A stretch of DNA of 48,674 bases from Oxalobacteraceae bacterium UBA6018. GTDB lineage: Bacteria > Pseudomonadota > Gammaproteobacteria > Burkholderiales > Burkholderiaceae_D. Below the pieces are notes generated by a model, which saw nothing but the letters and a program-made list of their open reading frames with translations, was not told the DNA's origin and made no database searches. Positions 8,799-17,223 of this stretch are shown here, piece by piece. Each line of letters starts with the position of its first letter. The first letter of the stretch is position 1. The stretch is from contig DIZW01000070.1 of the NCBI GenBank assembly GCA_002428015.1, positions 350 through 49,023 on the forward strand, read 5' to 3'. The position numbers were made by a program, and so were the translations under genes.

Positions 8799-9794
8799 AT
8801 GAAAATGACCACACTCAGTCTTACGCTCGCGGCCTTGTTCGTTACGGCGAGCGCCTCGGCCGCCGACCCGAAACTGGGCATCGTGTATGACGCCGGCGGA
8901 AAATTCGACAAGTCGTTCAACCAGTCCGCTTTCGAGGGCGCCGAGCGCTTCCGGAAAGAGACCAAGATTCCATTCTTCGAGGCCCAGGCCAGCAGCGATA
9001 CCCAGGCCGAGCAGGTACTGCGCGCCCTGGCCCGCAAAAAGCTCGACCTGATCGCCTCGATCGGCTTTTCCCAGACCCAGGCCGTGCAGAAGGTCGCGCA
9101 GGAGTTCCCCAACGTGCGCTTCGTGCTGATCGACTCGGTCGCGAAGGGCAATAACATCAATTCGGTGCTGTTCAAGGAGCAGGAAGGCTCCTACCTGGTC
9201 GGCGTGGCGGCCGCGCTGGCGTCCAAAAGCAAGAAGGTCGGCTTCGTCGGCGGCATGGACATCCCGCTGATCCGCGCCTTCGCCTGCGGCTACGCGCAGG
9301 GCGTCAAGTCGGTCGCTCCGAAAGCCGAGATCGTGCAGAACATGGTCGGCACCACGAGCGCGGCCTGGAACGATCCGGCCAAGGGCGGCGAGCTGGCGCG
9401 CGCCCAGTTCGAGCGCGGCGCCGACGTGGTGTTCGCGGTGGCCGGCGGCTCCGGCATGGGCGCGCTGCAGGCGGCCACGGAAAAGGGCAAGCTGGCCATC
9501 GGCGTGGACGCCAACCAGAACTACCTTCACCCGGGCACCATGCTGACCTCGATGGTTAAACACGTCGACAACGCCATCTACGACGCCTTCATGCAGATGA
9601 AGAGCGGCACCTGGAAGCCGGGCGTGACCTACAAGGGCCTCAAGGAAGGCGGCGTGGACTGGGCCCTCGACAAGGACAACCGCGCGCTGATCACGCCGGA
9701 CATCGAAAAGCGCGTGGGCGAGGCCAAGGCCGGCATCGTGAGCGGAAAAATCAAGGTCGTCGACTACCGTGCGGGCAGCAGCTGCCCGGTCTGA
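8799..9794 (+). CDS. BMP-family ABC transporter substrate-binding protein (nucleoside type)
   Basis: This 331-residue protein has a clean Sec signal peptide (hydrophobic 6-18, cleavage near ASASAA, residue 22) and no lipobox cysteine, so it should be free in the periplasm. It shows the Bmp/PnrA/Med fold: LGIVYDAGGKFDKSFNQ at the mature start, the DLIASIGFSQT segment, VGFVGGMDIPLIRAF, FAVAGGSGMG and IGVDANQNYL. BMP-family proteins characterised in other bacteria bind purine nucleosides. The start is fixed by AGGAG six bases upstream. It is the first gene of a four-gene ABC operon (BMP, ATPase, two permeases) near purine-catabolic genes, which supports nucleoside import. The exact ligand (guanosine, adenosine, inosine or a free base) cannot be read from sequence. 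Confidence 0.93.
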   Translation: MKMTTLSLTLAALFVTASASAADPKLGIVYDAGGKFDKSFNQSAFEGAERFRKETKIPFFEAQASSDTQAEQVLRALARKKLDLIASIGFSQTQAVQKVAQEFPNVRFVLIDSVAKGNNINSVLFKEQEGSYLVGVAAALASKSKKVGFVGGMDIPLIRAFACGYAQGVKSVAPKAEIVQNMVGTTSAAWNDPAKGGELARAQFERGADVVFAVAGGSGMGALQAATEKGKLAIGVDANQNYLHPGTMLTSMVKHVDNAIYDAFMQMKSGTWKPGVTYKGLKEGGVDWALDKDNRALITPDIEKRVGEAKAGIVSGKIKVVDYRAGSSCPV

Positions 9795-9861
9795 CCCCCT
9801 GCCCGCCGCCCCATCGCGTGGCGCGCCGTCGAACAACCGGTCCCACTGAACGCGTCCTTCT

Positions 9862-11391
9862 ATGCAGCCAGCCGTCGAATTTCGCAAGATAAGCAAGGCC
9901 TTCGGCCCGGTGCAAGCGAACGCCGATGTCAGCTTCGCGGTCGCCAAGGGATCGATCCACGGCGTGATCGGCGAAAACGGCGCGGGCAAGTCCACCCTGA
10001 TGAGCATCCTGTACGGCTACTACCGGGCCGACAGCGGCGAGCTGCTCATCGACGGCCAGCGGCGCGCCATCCGCACCAGCCACGAGGCGATCGCGCTGGG
10101 CATCGGCATGGTGCATCAGCACTTCATGTTGGTCGAGAATTTCACGGTGCTCGATAACGTGATGCTCGGGGCGGAAGGCGGAGTCAGGCTGGCCGGCCAG
10201 CGCGCCCAGGTCGAGGCGCGGCTGCGCGAGATCTGCGCCGCCTACCGGCTCGAAGTCGATCCGCTCGCGCGCATCGACAGCCTGTCGGTCGGCGCCCAGC
10301 AGCGCGTCGAGATCCTCAAGGAGATCTACCGCAGCGCCAGCATCCTGATCCTGGACGAACCCACCGCCGTACTCACCGCGCAGGAGACCGCGTCGCTGTT
10401 CGCGATCCTGCGCCTGTTCAAGGAGCAGGGCAAGACCATCATCCTGATTACCCACAAGCTGGGCGAGATCATGGAGATCACCGACCAGGTCACGGTGATG
10501 CGCGGCGGGCGCGTGGCCGGCGCGGTGGCCACCGCCGCCACCTCGAAAGAGCAACTGGCCGAACTGATGGTGGGGCGCCCGATGCAAAGCGAACTGGCGC
10601 GCGCGCCCTGCCGGCCCGGCGCCACGGTGCTCGAGGTCGCGGGTCTGCAGCTGCAGGACGCGAGCGGTGTCAAGCTGCTGGCCGATATCGACCTGACCCT
10701 GCGCGCCGGCGAGATCGTCGCGCTGGCCGGCGTGTCCGGCAACGGCCAGAGCGAGCTGCTGGAGATTTTGTCGGGCATGCGCCTGCCCAGCGCCGGCAAG
10801 GTCTCCTTCCTCGGCCAGGAGCTGCCGCTGGCGCGCCGGCGCGATGCCGACGCCCTCCCCGCGCGCCTGCGTGAACTGGGTATCGGCCACGTTCCCGAAG
10901 ACCGCCTGCGCGACGGCGTGATCAAGGATTTCTCGGTCATGCAGAACAGCGTGTTCGGTTACCAGCGCCGGCTCCAGAACCGTTGGGGCCTGCTCGACCG
11001 CAAGGCCATCGCGGCGCGCTGCGCGCGTCTGCTCAAGGCCTTCGACGTGCGCCCTTCCGACCCCGGCCTGCGCATCGGCCTGCTCTCGGGCGGCAACCAG
11101 CAGAAGGTCGTGATCGCACGCGAGGTCGCCGCCGAACCCAAGCTGATGCTGGTCGGCCAGCCGACCCGCGGCGTGGACATCGGCACCATCGAGAGCATCC
11201 ACACCGAACTGCTCAAGATGCGTGACGCCGGCGTGGCGATCTTGCTGGTGTCGGTCGAACTGGACGAAGTGCGCGCCCTGGCCGACCGCATCGTCGTCAT
11301 GTCGGGCGGCCGCATCACCGGAGAACTGACGATGGACGAATTCGACACCACCCGCATCGGTCTGCTCATGGGCGGAATGCACAAGACATGA
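9862..11391 (+). CDS. Nucleoside ABC transporter ATP-binding protein with two ATPase domains
   Basis: At 509 residues this is the tandem-domain ATPase usual for BMP and simple-sugar ABC importers. The first domain has Walker A GENGAGKST (37-45), signature LSVGAQQRVEI (141-151) and Walker B ILILDEPTA (161-169). The second has a degenerate Walker A, VSGNGQSEL (291-299), which lacks the Lys of GKS/T as is normal in this family, plus signature LSGGNQQKV (408-416) and a Walker B region LMLVGQPTRG. Only the first site is therefore likely to hydrolyse ATP efficiently. It would energise the two permeases encoded next; its last codons overlap the first permease start in an ATGA, pointing to coupled translation. 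The 67-base gap from the binding-protein gene contains no terminator. Confidence 0.93.
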   Translation: MQPAVEFRKISKAFGPVQANADVSFAVAKGSIHGVIGENGAGKSTLMSILYGYYRADSGELLIDGQRRAIRTSHEAIALGIGMVHQHFMLVENFTVLDNVMLGAEGGVRLAGQRAQVEARLREICAAYRLEVDPLARIDSLSVGAQQRVEILKEIYRSASILILDEPTAVLTAQETASLFAILRLFKEQGKTIILITHKLGEIMEITDQVTVMRGGRVAGAVATAATSKEQLAELMVGRPMQSELARAPCRPGATVLEVAGLQLQDASGVKLLADIDLTLRAGEIVALAGVSGNGQSELLEILSGMRLPSAGKVSFLGQELPLARRRDADALPARLRELGIGHVPEDRLRDGVIKDFSVMQNSVFGYQRRLQNRWGLLDRKAIAARCARLLKAFDVRPSDPGLRIGLLSGGNQQKVVIAREVAAEPKLMLVGQPTRGVDIGTIESIHTELLKMRDAGVAILLVSVELDEVRALADRIVVMSGGRITGELTMDEFDTTRIGLLMGGMHKT

Positions 11392-12470
11392 ACACGACCG
11401 ACCTGCCACGCTGGGCGACCGGCTTCGTGCTGCCCGTGCTGAACCTGCTGTCGGCGCTGCTGGTGGCCGCGCTGGTGATCCGCCTGCTCGGCGAAAGCCC
11501 GCTCGAATCGCTGGCCATCCTGGTCAACAGCGCGCTGCTCAATCCCGAGGGGCTGGCCTACACGCTGTTCTACGCCAGCACCTTCATCTTCACCGGGCTG
11601 TCGGTGTCGATCGCCATGAAGGCCGGCCTGTTCAACATCGGCAGCGAGGGCCAGCTGTACATCGGCGGGCTGGGTTTGACCGTCGTGATGCTCACCTTCG
11701 ACCATGCGCTGCCGGCCTGGCTGCTGATCCCGGCCGCGATGGCCGCCAGCGCGCTGTTCGGCGCGGCCTGGGCCTGGCTGCCCGGCTACCTGCAGGCCCG
11801 GCGCGGCAGCCACGTGGTGGTCACCACGATCATGTTCAACTTCATCGCCGCCAGCCTGATGAACTTCATCATCGTCAAGTACCTGATCCCGGAAGGCCAG
11901 CAGAATCCGGCCAGCCGAGTGTTCGCCGACGCCGGCGCCATGCCGCGCCTGCAGGCCTGGTTCCCGGCCCTGGGCGACACCCCGCTCAACCTCAGCTTCG
12001 TGCTGGCGCTGGCCGCGCTGGCCCTGTACGGCCTGGCGATGTGGCGCAGCGCCTGGGGCTACGAGGTGCGCGCCACTGGCCTCAATCCGCACGCGGCCCA
12101 CTACGCCGGCATATCGATTGGCCGCACCATCATCGTCACCATGCTGATCTCCGGCGCGCTGGCGGGCCTGGGGGCGGTCAATTCGATCATGGGCTCGACC
12201 CACTACCTGAGCCTGAACTTCCCGGCCGGCGCAGGCTTCGTCGGCATCGCCATCGCGCTGATGGGGCGCCAGCATCCGGTCGGGATATTCCTCTCGAGCG
12301 TGCTGTTCGGGGCCCTGATCCAGGGCGGCTTCGACCTGTCGCTGGAAAAGCCGAACATCCCGCAGGAGACCTTCATTTTCATCCAGGGCCTGATCATCCT
12401 GTTCTGCGGCGCGCTGGAGAACCTGTACGCGCCGGCCATCCTCAAGCTGATCAACCCGCGCAAAGGATAA
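11388..12470 (+). CDS. Nucleoside ABC transporter permease subunit 1
   Basis: This is a 360-residue polytopic inner-membrane protein of the BPD_transp_2 type, related to NupB/YufP permeases. Early hydrophobic spans occur at about 10-30 and 60-75. The segment GLFNIGSEGQLYIGGL is the conserved loop of this permease family, and a later GYEVRATGLNPHAAHYAGI is the typical cytoplasmic loop that contacts the ATPase. The ATG overlaps the end of the ATPase gene (ATGA). The next permease gene begins three bases after its stop. It should form a heterodimeric channel with that second permease. Confidence 0.92.
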   Translation: MNTTDLPRWATGFVLPVLNLLSALLVAALVIRLLGESPLESLAILVNSALLNPEGLAYTLFYASTFIFTGLSVSIAMKAGLFNIGSEGQLYIGGLGLTVVMLTFDHALPAWLLIPAAMAASALFGAAWAWLPGYLQARRGSHVVVTTIMFNFIAASLMNFIIVKYLIPEGQQNPASRVFADAGAMPRLQAWFPALGDTPLNLSFVLALAALALYGLAMWRSAWGYEVRATGLNPHAAHYAGISIGRTIIVTMLISGALAGLGAVNSIMGSTHYLSLNFPAGAGFVGIAIALMGRQHPVGIFLSSVLFGALIQGGFDLSLEKPNIPQETFIFIQGLIILFCGALENLYAPAILKLINPRKG

Positions 12471-12473
12471 GCG

Positions 12474-13442
12474 ATGATCGAGAACCTGCACCTGGCCAGC
12501 ATCGTCGTGTCGACCATCCGCAACGCGCCCGTACTGCTGTTCGCGGCCATGGCCGGCCTGTTCGCCGAACGCAGCGGCGTGATCGACCTGGCGCTCGAGG
12601 GCAAGATCCTGGCCAGTGCGTTCGCCTCGGCGGCGGTGGCCTACAGCACCCAGAACCCGTGGTACGGCGTGGCCGCGGGCGTGGCGGTATCGGCCGCGCT
12701 GGCGCTGCTGCAGGGCTTCGTGAGCGTCACGCAGAAGGGCAACCAGCTGGTGGCCGGCATCGCGCTCAACATCGCCATGAGCGGCCTGACCTTCGTGCTG
12801 GCGCAGTTCTTCTACCAGCAGGGAGGCCGCACACCGGACCTGGGCCAGGCGCGACTGTTCGACATCGTCCTGCCCGGCACCGCGGCGCTGGAACAAGTGC
12901 CCTTCCTGGGCTGGTTCTACGGCCAGGTGATCGGCGGCCATTCGGCGCTGGTGTACCTGGCGTTCGTGCTGATCCCGCTGGTGCACTGGGTGCTCTATCA
13001 CAGCCGCTTCGGCCTGCGCCTGCGCGCCTGCGGCGAGAATCCGCACGCGGCCGACGCCGCCGGCGTCAGCGTAGCGCGCACCCGCTACCTGGCCATGCTG
13101 GCGGCCGGGGTGCTGTGCTCCTTCTCCGGCGCCTACCTGGCGATCGTCCAGAGCGGCTTCTTCTTGCGCGACATGTCGGCCGGCGCGGGCTACCTGGCCC
13201 TGACCGCGCTGGTGTTCGGTAACTGGCGTCCGCTCCACACCGCGCTGGGCTGCCTGATGTTCGGCTTCTTCAGCGCCGTGCAGATCCAGATCGAGGGCGT
13301 GGACCTGCCCGGGGTCGGACGCATCCCCGGCTCGCTGATCCAGATGATTCCCTACATGGTGACGGTGATCGTGCTGGCCGGCCTGATGGCACGCTCGGTG
13401 GCGCCGAAAGCGCTCGGCAAGCCCTTCGTCAAGTCGCGCTGA
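12474..13442 (+). CDS. Nucleoside ABC transporter permease subunit 2
   Basis: This 322-residue polytopic membrane protein is the partner permease (NupC/YufQ type). Conserved features include FAERSGVIDLALEGKIL near residues 28-44 and the coupling loop LRACGENPHAADAAGV followed by AGVLCSFSGAYLAI. The start ATG has AAAGGATAA just upstream, overlapping the end of the previous gene. It closes the four-gene operon; a MipA-family gene converges on it 25 bases beyond its stop. The two permeases are more different from each other than duplicates would be, as is usual for BMP systems. Confidence 0.92.
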   Translation: MIENLHLASIVVSTIRNAPVLLFAAMAGLFAERSGVIDLALEGKILASAFASAAVAYSTQNPWYGVAAGVAVSAALALLQGFVSVTQKGNQLVAGIALNIAMSGLTFVLAQFFYQQGGRTPDLGQARLFDIVLPGTAALEQVPFLGWFYGQVIGGHSALVYLAFVLIPLVHWVLYHSRFGLRLRACGENPHAADAAGVSVARTRYLAMLAAGVLCSFSGAYLAIVQSGFFLRDMSAGAGYLALTALVFGNWRPLHTALGCLMFGFFSAVQIQIEGVDLPGVGRIPGSLIQMIPYMVTVIVLAGLMARSVAPKALGKPFVKSR

Positions 13443-13467
13443 AGCCGCCCCGTCGGCGCGGCGCGCC

Positions 13468-14301
13468 TTAGTTGCCGGCCGCCGGCTGCGCCGAGCGGCG
13501 CAAGGTCCAGGCCAGGCCGAACCCGGCGGAGGCGCCGGTGGAACGCTTCATCAGGCTGCTGGCGCGGTTGGCGGCGCCGGCATAGCTCTCGTAGCGCATG
13601 AAGCCGAATATGCGCACGTCGGCGTTGACGAGGCGCGAGCCGTAAATACCCACCCGGGTCAGCATCAGCCCCGCGGCGGCGTCGTAGGCGGGCCGCTCGG
13701 GGGTGGCGAACGCGGGCCGCACTTCGTAGAAATAGGCGTTGATCCTGCGGTCGCCGAACACCACGCCGGCCGAGGCGTCGGCGTTCCACTTCCCGCCCGG
13801 GTCGCGCATCTCGGCCACCAGCTTCGGTTCGAAGGTATAGCCCTGGTGGCGCACGCCGCCGCGCATTTCCATGACCGCGCGCAGCGGCAGGTCCAGGCGC
13901 AGGCGCGTCGTTGGCGTTGGATCGGCGAGGCGGACTTTCAGGCGCGGGCCGAATTCAAGCAGGGTGCCCAGGTCCGGCATGCCGGCGCGCGCTGCCACGT
14001 CGTTCGAACGCGCCGGCAGCGACGCCGCCAGGCCGATATCGGCTTCGAGCACGTCGCTATTGAGCAGGCGCGCGTTGATGCCCGACTGGTCCGCGCGGAC
14101 CACCTTGCCGCGATAGATCAGGAAAGGCAGCGCCAGCGCGCGCGTGGACTGGCGCGCGGCGCCGGGATACGCGGGCGTGGACACTACCCCGCCGACGGCG
14201 CCAAGCTCCCACAGCGGCAAGGCTTCCTGCGCGGCCTGCGCAAGCGGCGACAAGAACAAGGCGGCGGCGCCGCAGCACAACGGTCGGAACATGGTCAACA
14301 C
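13468..14301 (-). CDS. MipA/OmpV-family outer-membrane protein
   Basis: The product has 277 residues with a signal peptide cleaved near residue 23 (PLAQA). The mature start LWELGAVGGVVSTPAYPGAA and the later segments ALPFLIYRG and DIGLAASLPARSNDVAARAGMPDLG are hallmarks of the MipA/OmpV family, outer-membrane beta-barrels linked to murein-synthesis scaffolding or to small-molecule passage. The body alternates short amphipathic strands. I chose the GTG at 14301 over the ATG at 14292 because GGAG lies five bases before the GTG. It lies 40 bases downstream of the S1/P1 nuclease gene on the same strand with no terminator between, so it may be the third gene of a nucleotidase-nuclease-porin unit. 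A role in letting nucleotides through the outer membrane is only a guess. Confidence 0.85.
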   Translation of the reverse strand: MLTMFRPLCCGAAALFLSPLAQAAQEALPLWELGAVGGVVSTPAYPGAARQSTRALALPFLIYRGKVVRADQSGINARLLNSDVLEADIGLAASLPARSNDVAARAGMPDLGTLLEFGPRLKVRLADPTPTTRLRLDLPLRAVMEMRGGVRHQGYTFEPKLVAEMRDPGGKWNADASAGVVFGDRRINAYFYEVRPAFATPERPAYDAAAGLMLTRVGIYGSRLVNADVRIFGFMRYESYAGAANRASSLMKRSTGASAGFGLAWTLRRSAQPAAGN

Positions 14302-14341
14302 CCGCTCTCCAATCGATTCACGGAACTACGCACGGCCGAAC

Positions 14342-15391
14342 CTACGGCCAGATCGCCTGCAGCAACGCAGCCAGGTGGTAGCCGCCCTTGATCAGCTGGG
14401 ACTTGGCCAGCGCCGAACTGGGCACCGGATAATCGTCGCTGGTATCGAGCGCGAAAGTATAGTAGATGTCGCCTTTTTTTGATACCTGGACGCTCATTTT
14501 TCCCGGCGTGACGCCGGTGTAGGCCAGCTTGGACATGGCCAGCGCGTCGTTGGCCCACTGGTAGGGCCAGGTGGCCGGATCGCCGCTGTTCATCGCCACG
14601 GCCGGCTTGCTGTCGACGACCTTCTGGGCGAACTGCTCGGGCGTGCGGGTGCTGATGCGCCGCATCGCGTAGTCGACCACGGTGCTGTCCCAGTACGCGT
14701 GAAACGGCTTGGTGAGCGAACGCGTGACCCCGGCCGGCTCCTGCTTGGCCTCGCCCGGAATCACGTTGGCCGACAAGGCGCTCATCTTGCCGTCGTCCAG
14801 CAGCAGGTTATTGCCGCCGCGCGCGTCGAAGATATGTTCGGTGTCGATGTCCTGCTGCCGCGTCGGCACCACGAAACCGCCATCCTTGCTCACGTAGGCC
14901 GCGCCCACGTGCAGCGGCTGGTGGATGTCGCCGCTCATGTGCGCCACCAGCAGCAGCGCCTGGCGCCGGCTGAAGCCGTGCGGGTTCAGGGCCGGATCGG
15001 TCTTACCCTGCAGGACCGCGATCGCCTGCCTGAGCGTCTGCACGATGTCGACCGCGGTGGTGCCGACCGCGCCGTCCTGGTAGGCGTCTTTCTGGAACGG
15101 GACGTCGGTGTAGTGGTACTCGCTGTGGTGGGGATTGGCCGCCACGTAGGCGAGCATCTCGGGCGTCTGGGGTCCGCAGTAGCTGCCCTTGACGCAGTCC
15201 GCCCACAGCGTGACCGACTCCAGGCTTTCGCCCGGCAGCAGCAGGGCCGCCACCTGCTTCTCGGCGTTGCTGCCCTTGATCAGCCGGGCGGCGATGGCGC
15301 CGACCGCGCGGTGGCCGTCGCTACCCCATGCCAGTGCGTCGCTCGACAACAGGGCGCCGGCCAGGGCCAGCACGCAGGCTAGTTGTTTCAT
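14342..15391 (-). CDS. Secreted S1/P1-type zinc nuclease
   Basis: This is a 349-residue precursor with a signal peptide ending ...SSDALA, so the mature protein begins with Trp22. In this family the N-terminal Trp itself binds zinc. Other zinc ligands visible are His27 (WGSDGHR), Asp65 (LWADC), His93 (YHYTD), His151, Asp155 and His161 (motif HMSGDIHQPLH), and a later HAYWDS (His231, Asp235). Family enzymes cut single-stranded DNA or RNA to 5'-mononucleotides and can be 3'-nucleotidases. The stretch between GGNN (192-195) and HAYWD is longer than I expect for the family. I chose the start with AAGGATCG upstream; a longer reading lacks a signal peptide. It follows the 5'-nucleotidase gene by 31 bases, giving a sensible nuclease-nucleotidase pair. 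Confidence 0.92.
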   Translation of the reverse strand: MKQLACVLALAGALLSSDALAWGSDGHRAVGAIAARLIKGSNAEKQVAALLLPGESLESVTLWADCVKGSYCGPQTPEMLAYVAANPHHSEYHYTDVPFQKDAYQDGAVGTTAVDIVQTLRQAIAVLQGKTDPALNPHGFSRRQALLLVAHMSGDIHQPLHVGAAYVSKDGGFVVPTRQQDIDTEHIFDARGGNNLLLDDGKMSALSANVIPGEAKQEPAGVTRSLTKPFHAYWDSTVVDYAMRRISTRTPEQFAQKVVDSKPAVAMNSGDPATWPYQWANDALAMSKLAYTGVTPGKMSVQVSKKGDIYYTFALDTSDDYPVPSSALAKSQLIKGGYHLAALLQAIWP

Positions 15392-15407
15392 GTTTCGATC
15401 CTTCTGT

Positions 15408-15444
15408 AAAAAAAAACGCGCGTCAATTCGTACCTGGCACGCGC
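15408..15444 (-). terminator. Weak hairpin plus nine-T run between the nucleotidase and nuclease genes
   Basis: On the minus strand, arms of six bases (39-44 and 18-23 of the 15400s: GCGCGT and ACGCGC) enclose a 15-base loop that spans the stop codon of the nucleotidase gene. A run of nine T (15416-15408) follows after one base. The loop is long, so this would be an inefficient terminator. It may lower nuclease expression relative to the nucleotidase. Confidence 0.3.
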
Positions 15445-17117
15445 TCGATGCGCCCGGCCGGCACGTTGCTGGCGGCCGGGTGGCCGGAGCGCTCCAGCGC
15501 GGCCAGGTAGTCGGAGAAGGCATCGACGTCGCGAATGCCGGTATCGGCCTTGTGCGTGGCCTGGCGGAACATCGGCAACTTGTCGCCGCCCTCGGCCAGG
15601 AAGTTGTTCGCCGCGACCCGGTAGGTGGCGCGCTCGTCGAGCGGCTCGCCATCGACCAGGATGCGGTCGACCCGGTGGCCCTCCGGCGCGGCGGCGTTCC
15701 AGCGGTAGCTCAAGCCCTGGGACACCTGCAGCATCGAGCGGTTCGGCTCCGTGATCCCGTCCGGCCACTGCTGTTCGAGCAGGCCGCGCAACTGGGCGCC
15801 GCTGAAGTCCATCACCACCAGCGTGTTCGAGAACGGCAGCACCGCCTGCGCATGGCCGTAGGTGACCTGCATGTCCGCGCCCACGTCGAGGTCCTTGCGC
15901 AGGCCGGTGATGTTCATGAAGCCGATCCGCACGCCCTGCGACCTGGTGGCGGCCAGCACCGCGTCGGCGGCCAGGTCGCCCAGCGGCGCCTCGCCGGCGG
16001 CATCAAAGGTGCGCCCTATCGAGCGCACGGCGATATGGGCGACCGGGCGCGCCAGCACGCTGTCGCTGCGCGCCTTCACGCTGCGCAGGTAGGCGTCCAC
16101 CGCCGGCACCGGCGGGTAGGCGCCCGGCGTCATGAGGACGTTGTGGACGGTGATGTCGCGCAGCGCGTGGCTGGCCGGATCGACCCGCAGCGCAATGCGC
16201 GAGAGCAGGTGGCCGCCCATCTCGGCCTGGGTGATCACGCGGGTGCCGACGCGGCATTGAAAGCCCGTGTGGGTGTGCCCGCTGATGATCAGCCGCAGCG
16301 AGGGGTCCAGGCGATTGGCGATGTCGACCACCGGACCCTTGAGCTTGCTGCAATCGGGTTCGTCGAAGCCCTCGTCGGTGTGGGCGCCCTCGTGGATCAG
16401 CACCACGAACACGGTGGCGCCGTGCGCCTTCGCGTCGGCCTGGGCGGCGTTGATGGCGCCGGCTTCGTCGGTGAAGGCCAGGCCTTCGATACCGGAGGCC
16501 AGCACCAGCGACGAGGTCCCCTTGAGCACGGCGCCGATGAAAGCGATCTTCACGCCCTTGACCTGCTCGATGCGGTAGGCCGGCAACAGCGGCTGGCCGG
16601 TGCGCTTGTCGATGACGTTGGCGGCCACGTAGGCGTAGTGGGCGCCGCCGAAATTGGGGGTGAACTTGCAGGCCTTGTCGGAGCGCGGCGAATCGCAGCC
16701 GCCGTGCTGCTGGCGCAGCAGCTCCTTGCGCCCCTGGTCGAACTCGTGATTGCCCACCGAGCTCACTTGCAGCCCCAGCATGTCAAGCGCCGTCACGGTT
16801 GGCTCGTCGGCCCACATCGCGGACAGCGCGGGGCTGCCGCCGACCAGGTCGCCGGCGGCCACGAACAGCAGGTCGCGGTCCTGCGCGCGCCAGGCCTGCA
16901 GCGCCGCGGCCAGGGTGCCGATGCCGCCGGCCTGCACGCTCACCAGCTGGGCGCCGGGCGTGGGGGCGTAGGTGAATTTGCTCGCCTCCAGATGCCCGTG
17001 GAAGTCGTTCAGAGCTACCAGGTTGATGTCGATCGGCGCGGACGGCGGCGTGGCGCAGCCCGTCAGCACAAAGGCGGCCGCTAAGGCGGCGCAAAATGGG
17101 CGAAGAGAAGTCAACAT
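15423..17117 (-). CDS. 5'-nucleotidase / bifunctional metallophosphatase lipoprotein
   Basis: This 564-residue protein begins with a lipoprotein signal (LTGC at 18-21; Cys21 would be lipidated), placing it on the membrane facing the periplasm or outside. The N-terminal dimetal phosphoesterase domain shows NDFHGH (37-42), GDLVGG (89-94), GNHEFD (122-127) and GHTHTG (280-285), all intact. The C-terminal 5'-nucleotidase substrate domain (about 350-540) includes TYGHAQAVLPFSNTL and ANNFLAEGGDK. UshA-like enzymes of this build release nucleosides from 5'-nucleotides and also hydrolyse UDP-sugars. It precedes the S1/P1 nuclease gene. Together they would turn extracellular RNA or DNA into nucleosides for the ABC importer encoded nearby. 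The ribosome site before the ATG is weak. Confidence 0.93.
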   Translation of the reverse strand: MLTSLRPFCAALAAAFVLTGCATPPSAPIDINLVALNDFHGHLEASKFTYAPTPGAQLVSVQAGGIGTLAAALQAWRAQDRDLLFVAAGDLVGGSPALSAMWADEPTVTALDMLGLQVSSVGNHEFDQGRKELLRQQHGGCDSPRSDKACKFTPNFGGAHYAYVAANVIDKRTGQPLLPAYRIEQVKGVKIAFIGAVLKGTSSLVLASGIEGLAFTDEAGAINAAQADAKAHGATVFVVLIHEGAHTDEGFDEPDCSKLKGPVVDIANRLDPSLRLIISGHTHTGFQCRVGTRVITQAEMGGHLLSRIALRVDPASHALRDITVHNVLMTPGAYPPVPAVDAYLRSVKARSDSVLARPVAHIAVRSIGRTFDAAGEAPLGDLAADAVLAATRSQGVRIGFMNITGLRKDLDVGADMQVTYGHAQAVLPFSNTLVVMDFSGAQLRGLLEQQWPDGITEPNRSMLQVSQGLSYRWNAAAPEGHRVDRILVDGEPLDERATYRVAANNFLAEGGDKLPMFRQATHKADTGIRDVDAFSDYLAALERSGHPAASNVPAGRIERVPGTN

Positions 17118-17175
17118 GGCTTAAAGCATACCCGCAGAGCGGAAAAAAAGCGTGCGCACGCGCGCGGCACACTTG

Positions 17176-17203
17176 AAAAAACGGCTGGTGTCGCCACCAG
17201 CCG
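17176..17203 (-). terminator. Rho-independent terminator after the Oar-like receptor gene
   Basis: Read on the minus strand, a perfect nine-base-pair stem (CGGCTGGTG with CACCAGCCG) closes a four-base GCGA loop and is followed directly by six T. It starts about 20 bases after the receptor stop codon, so the receptor is probably transcribed separately from the downstream 5'-nucleotidase gene. Confidence 0.88.
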
Positions 17204-17223
17204 CGTCGCGGAACCGGACCGGG

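Noticed and set aside
10959..13238. A 759-codon minus-strand frame opposite the ABC permease genes
   Set aside because: Same GC artefact; the plus strand shows overlapping ABC genes with conserved motifs.
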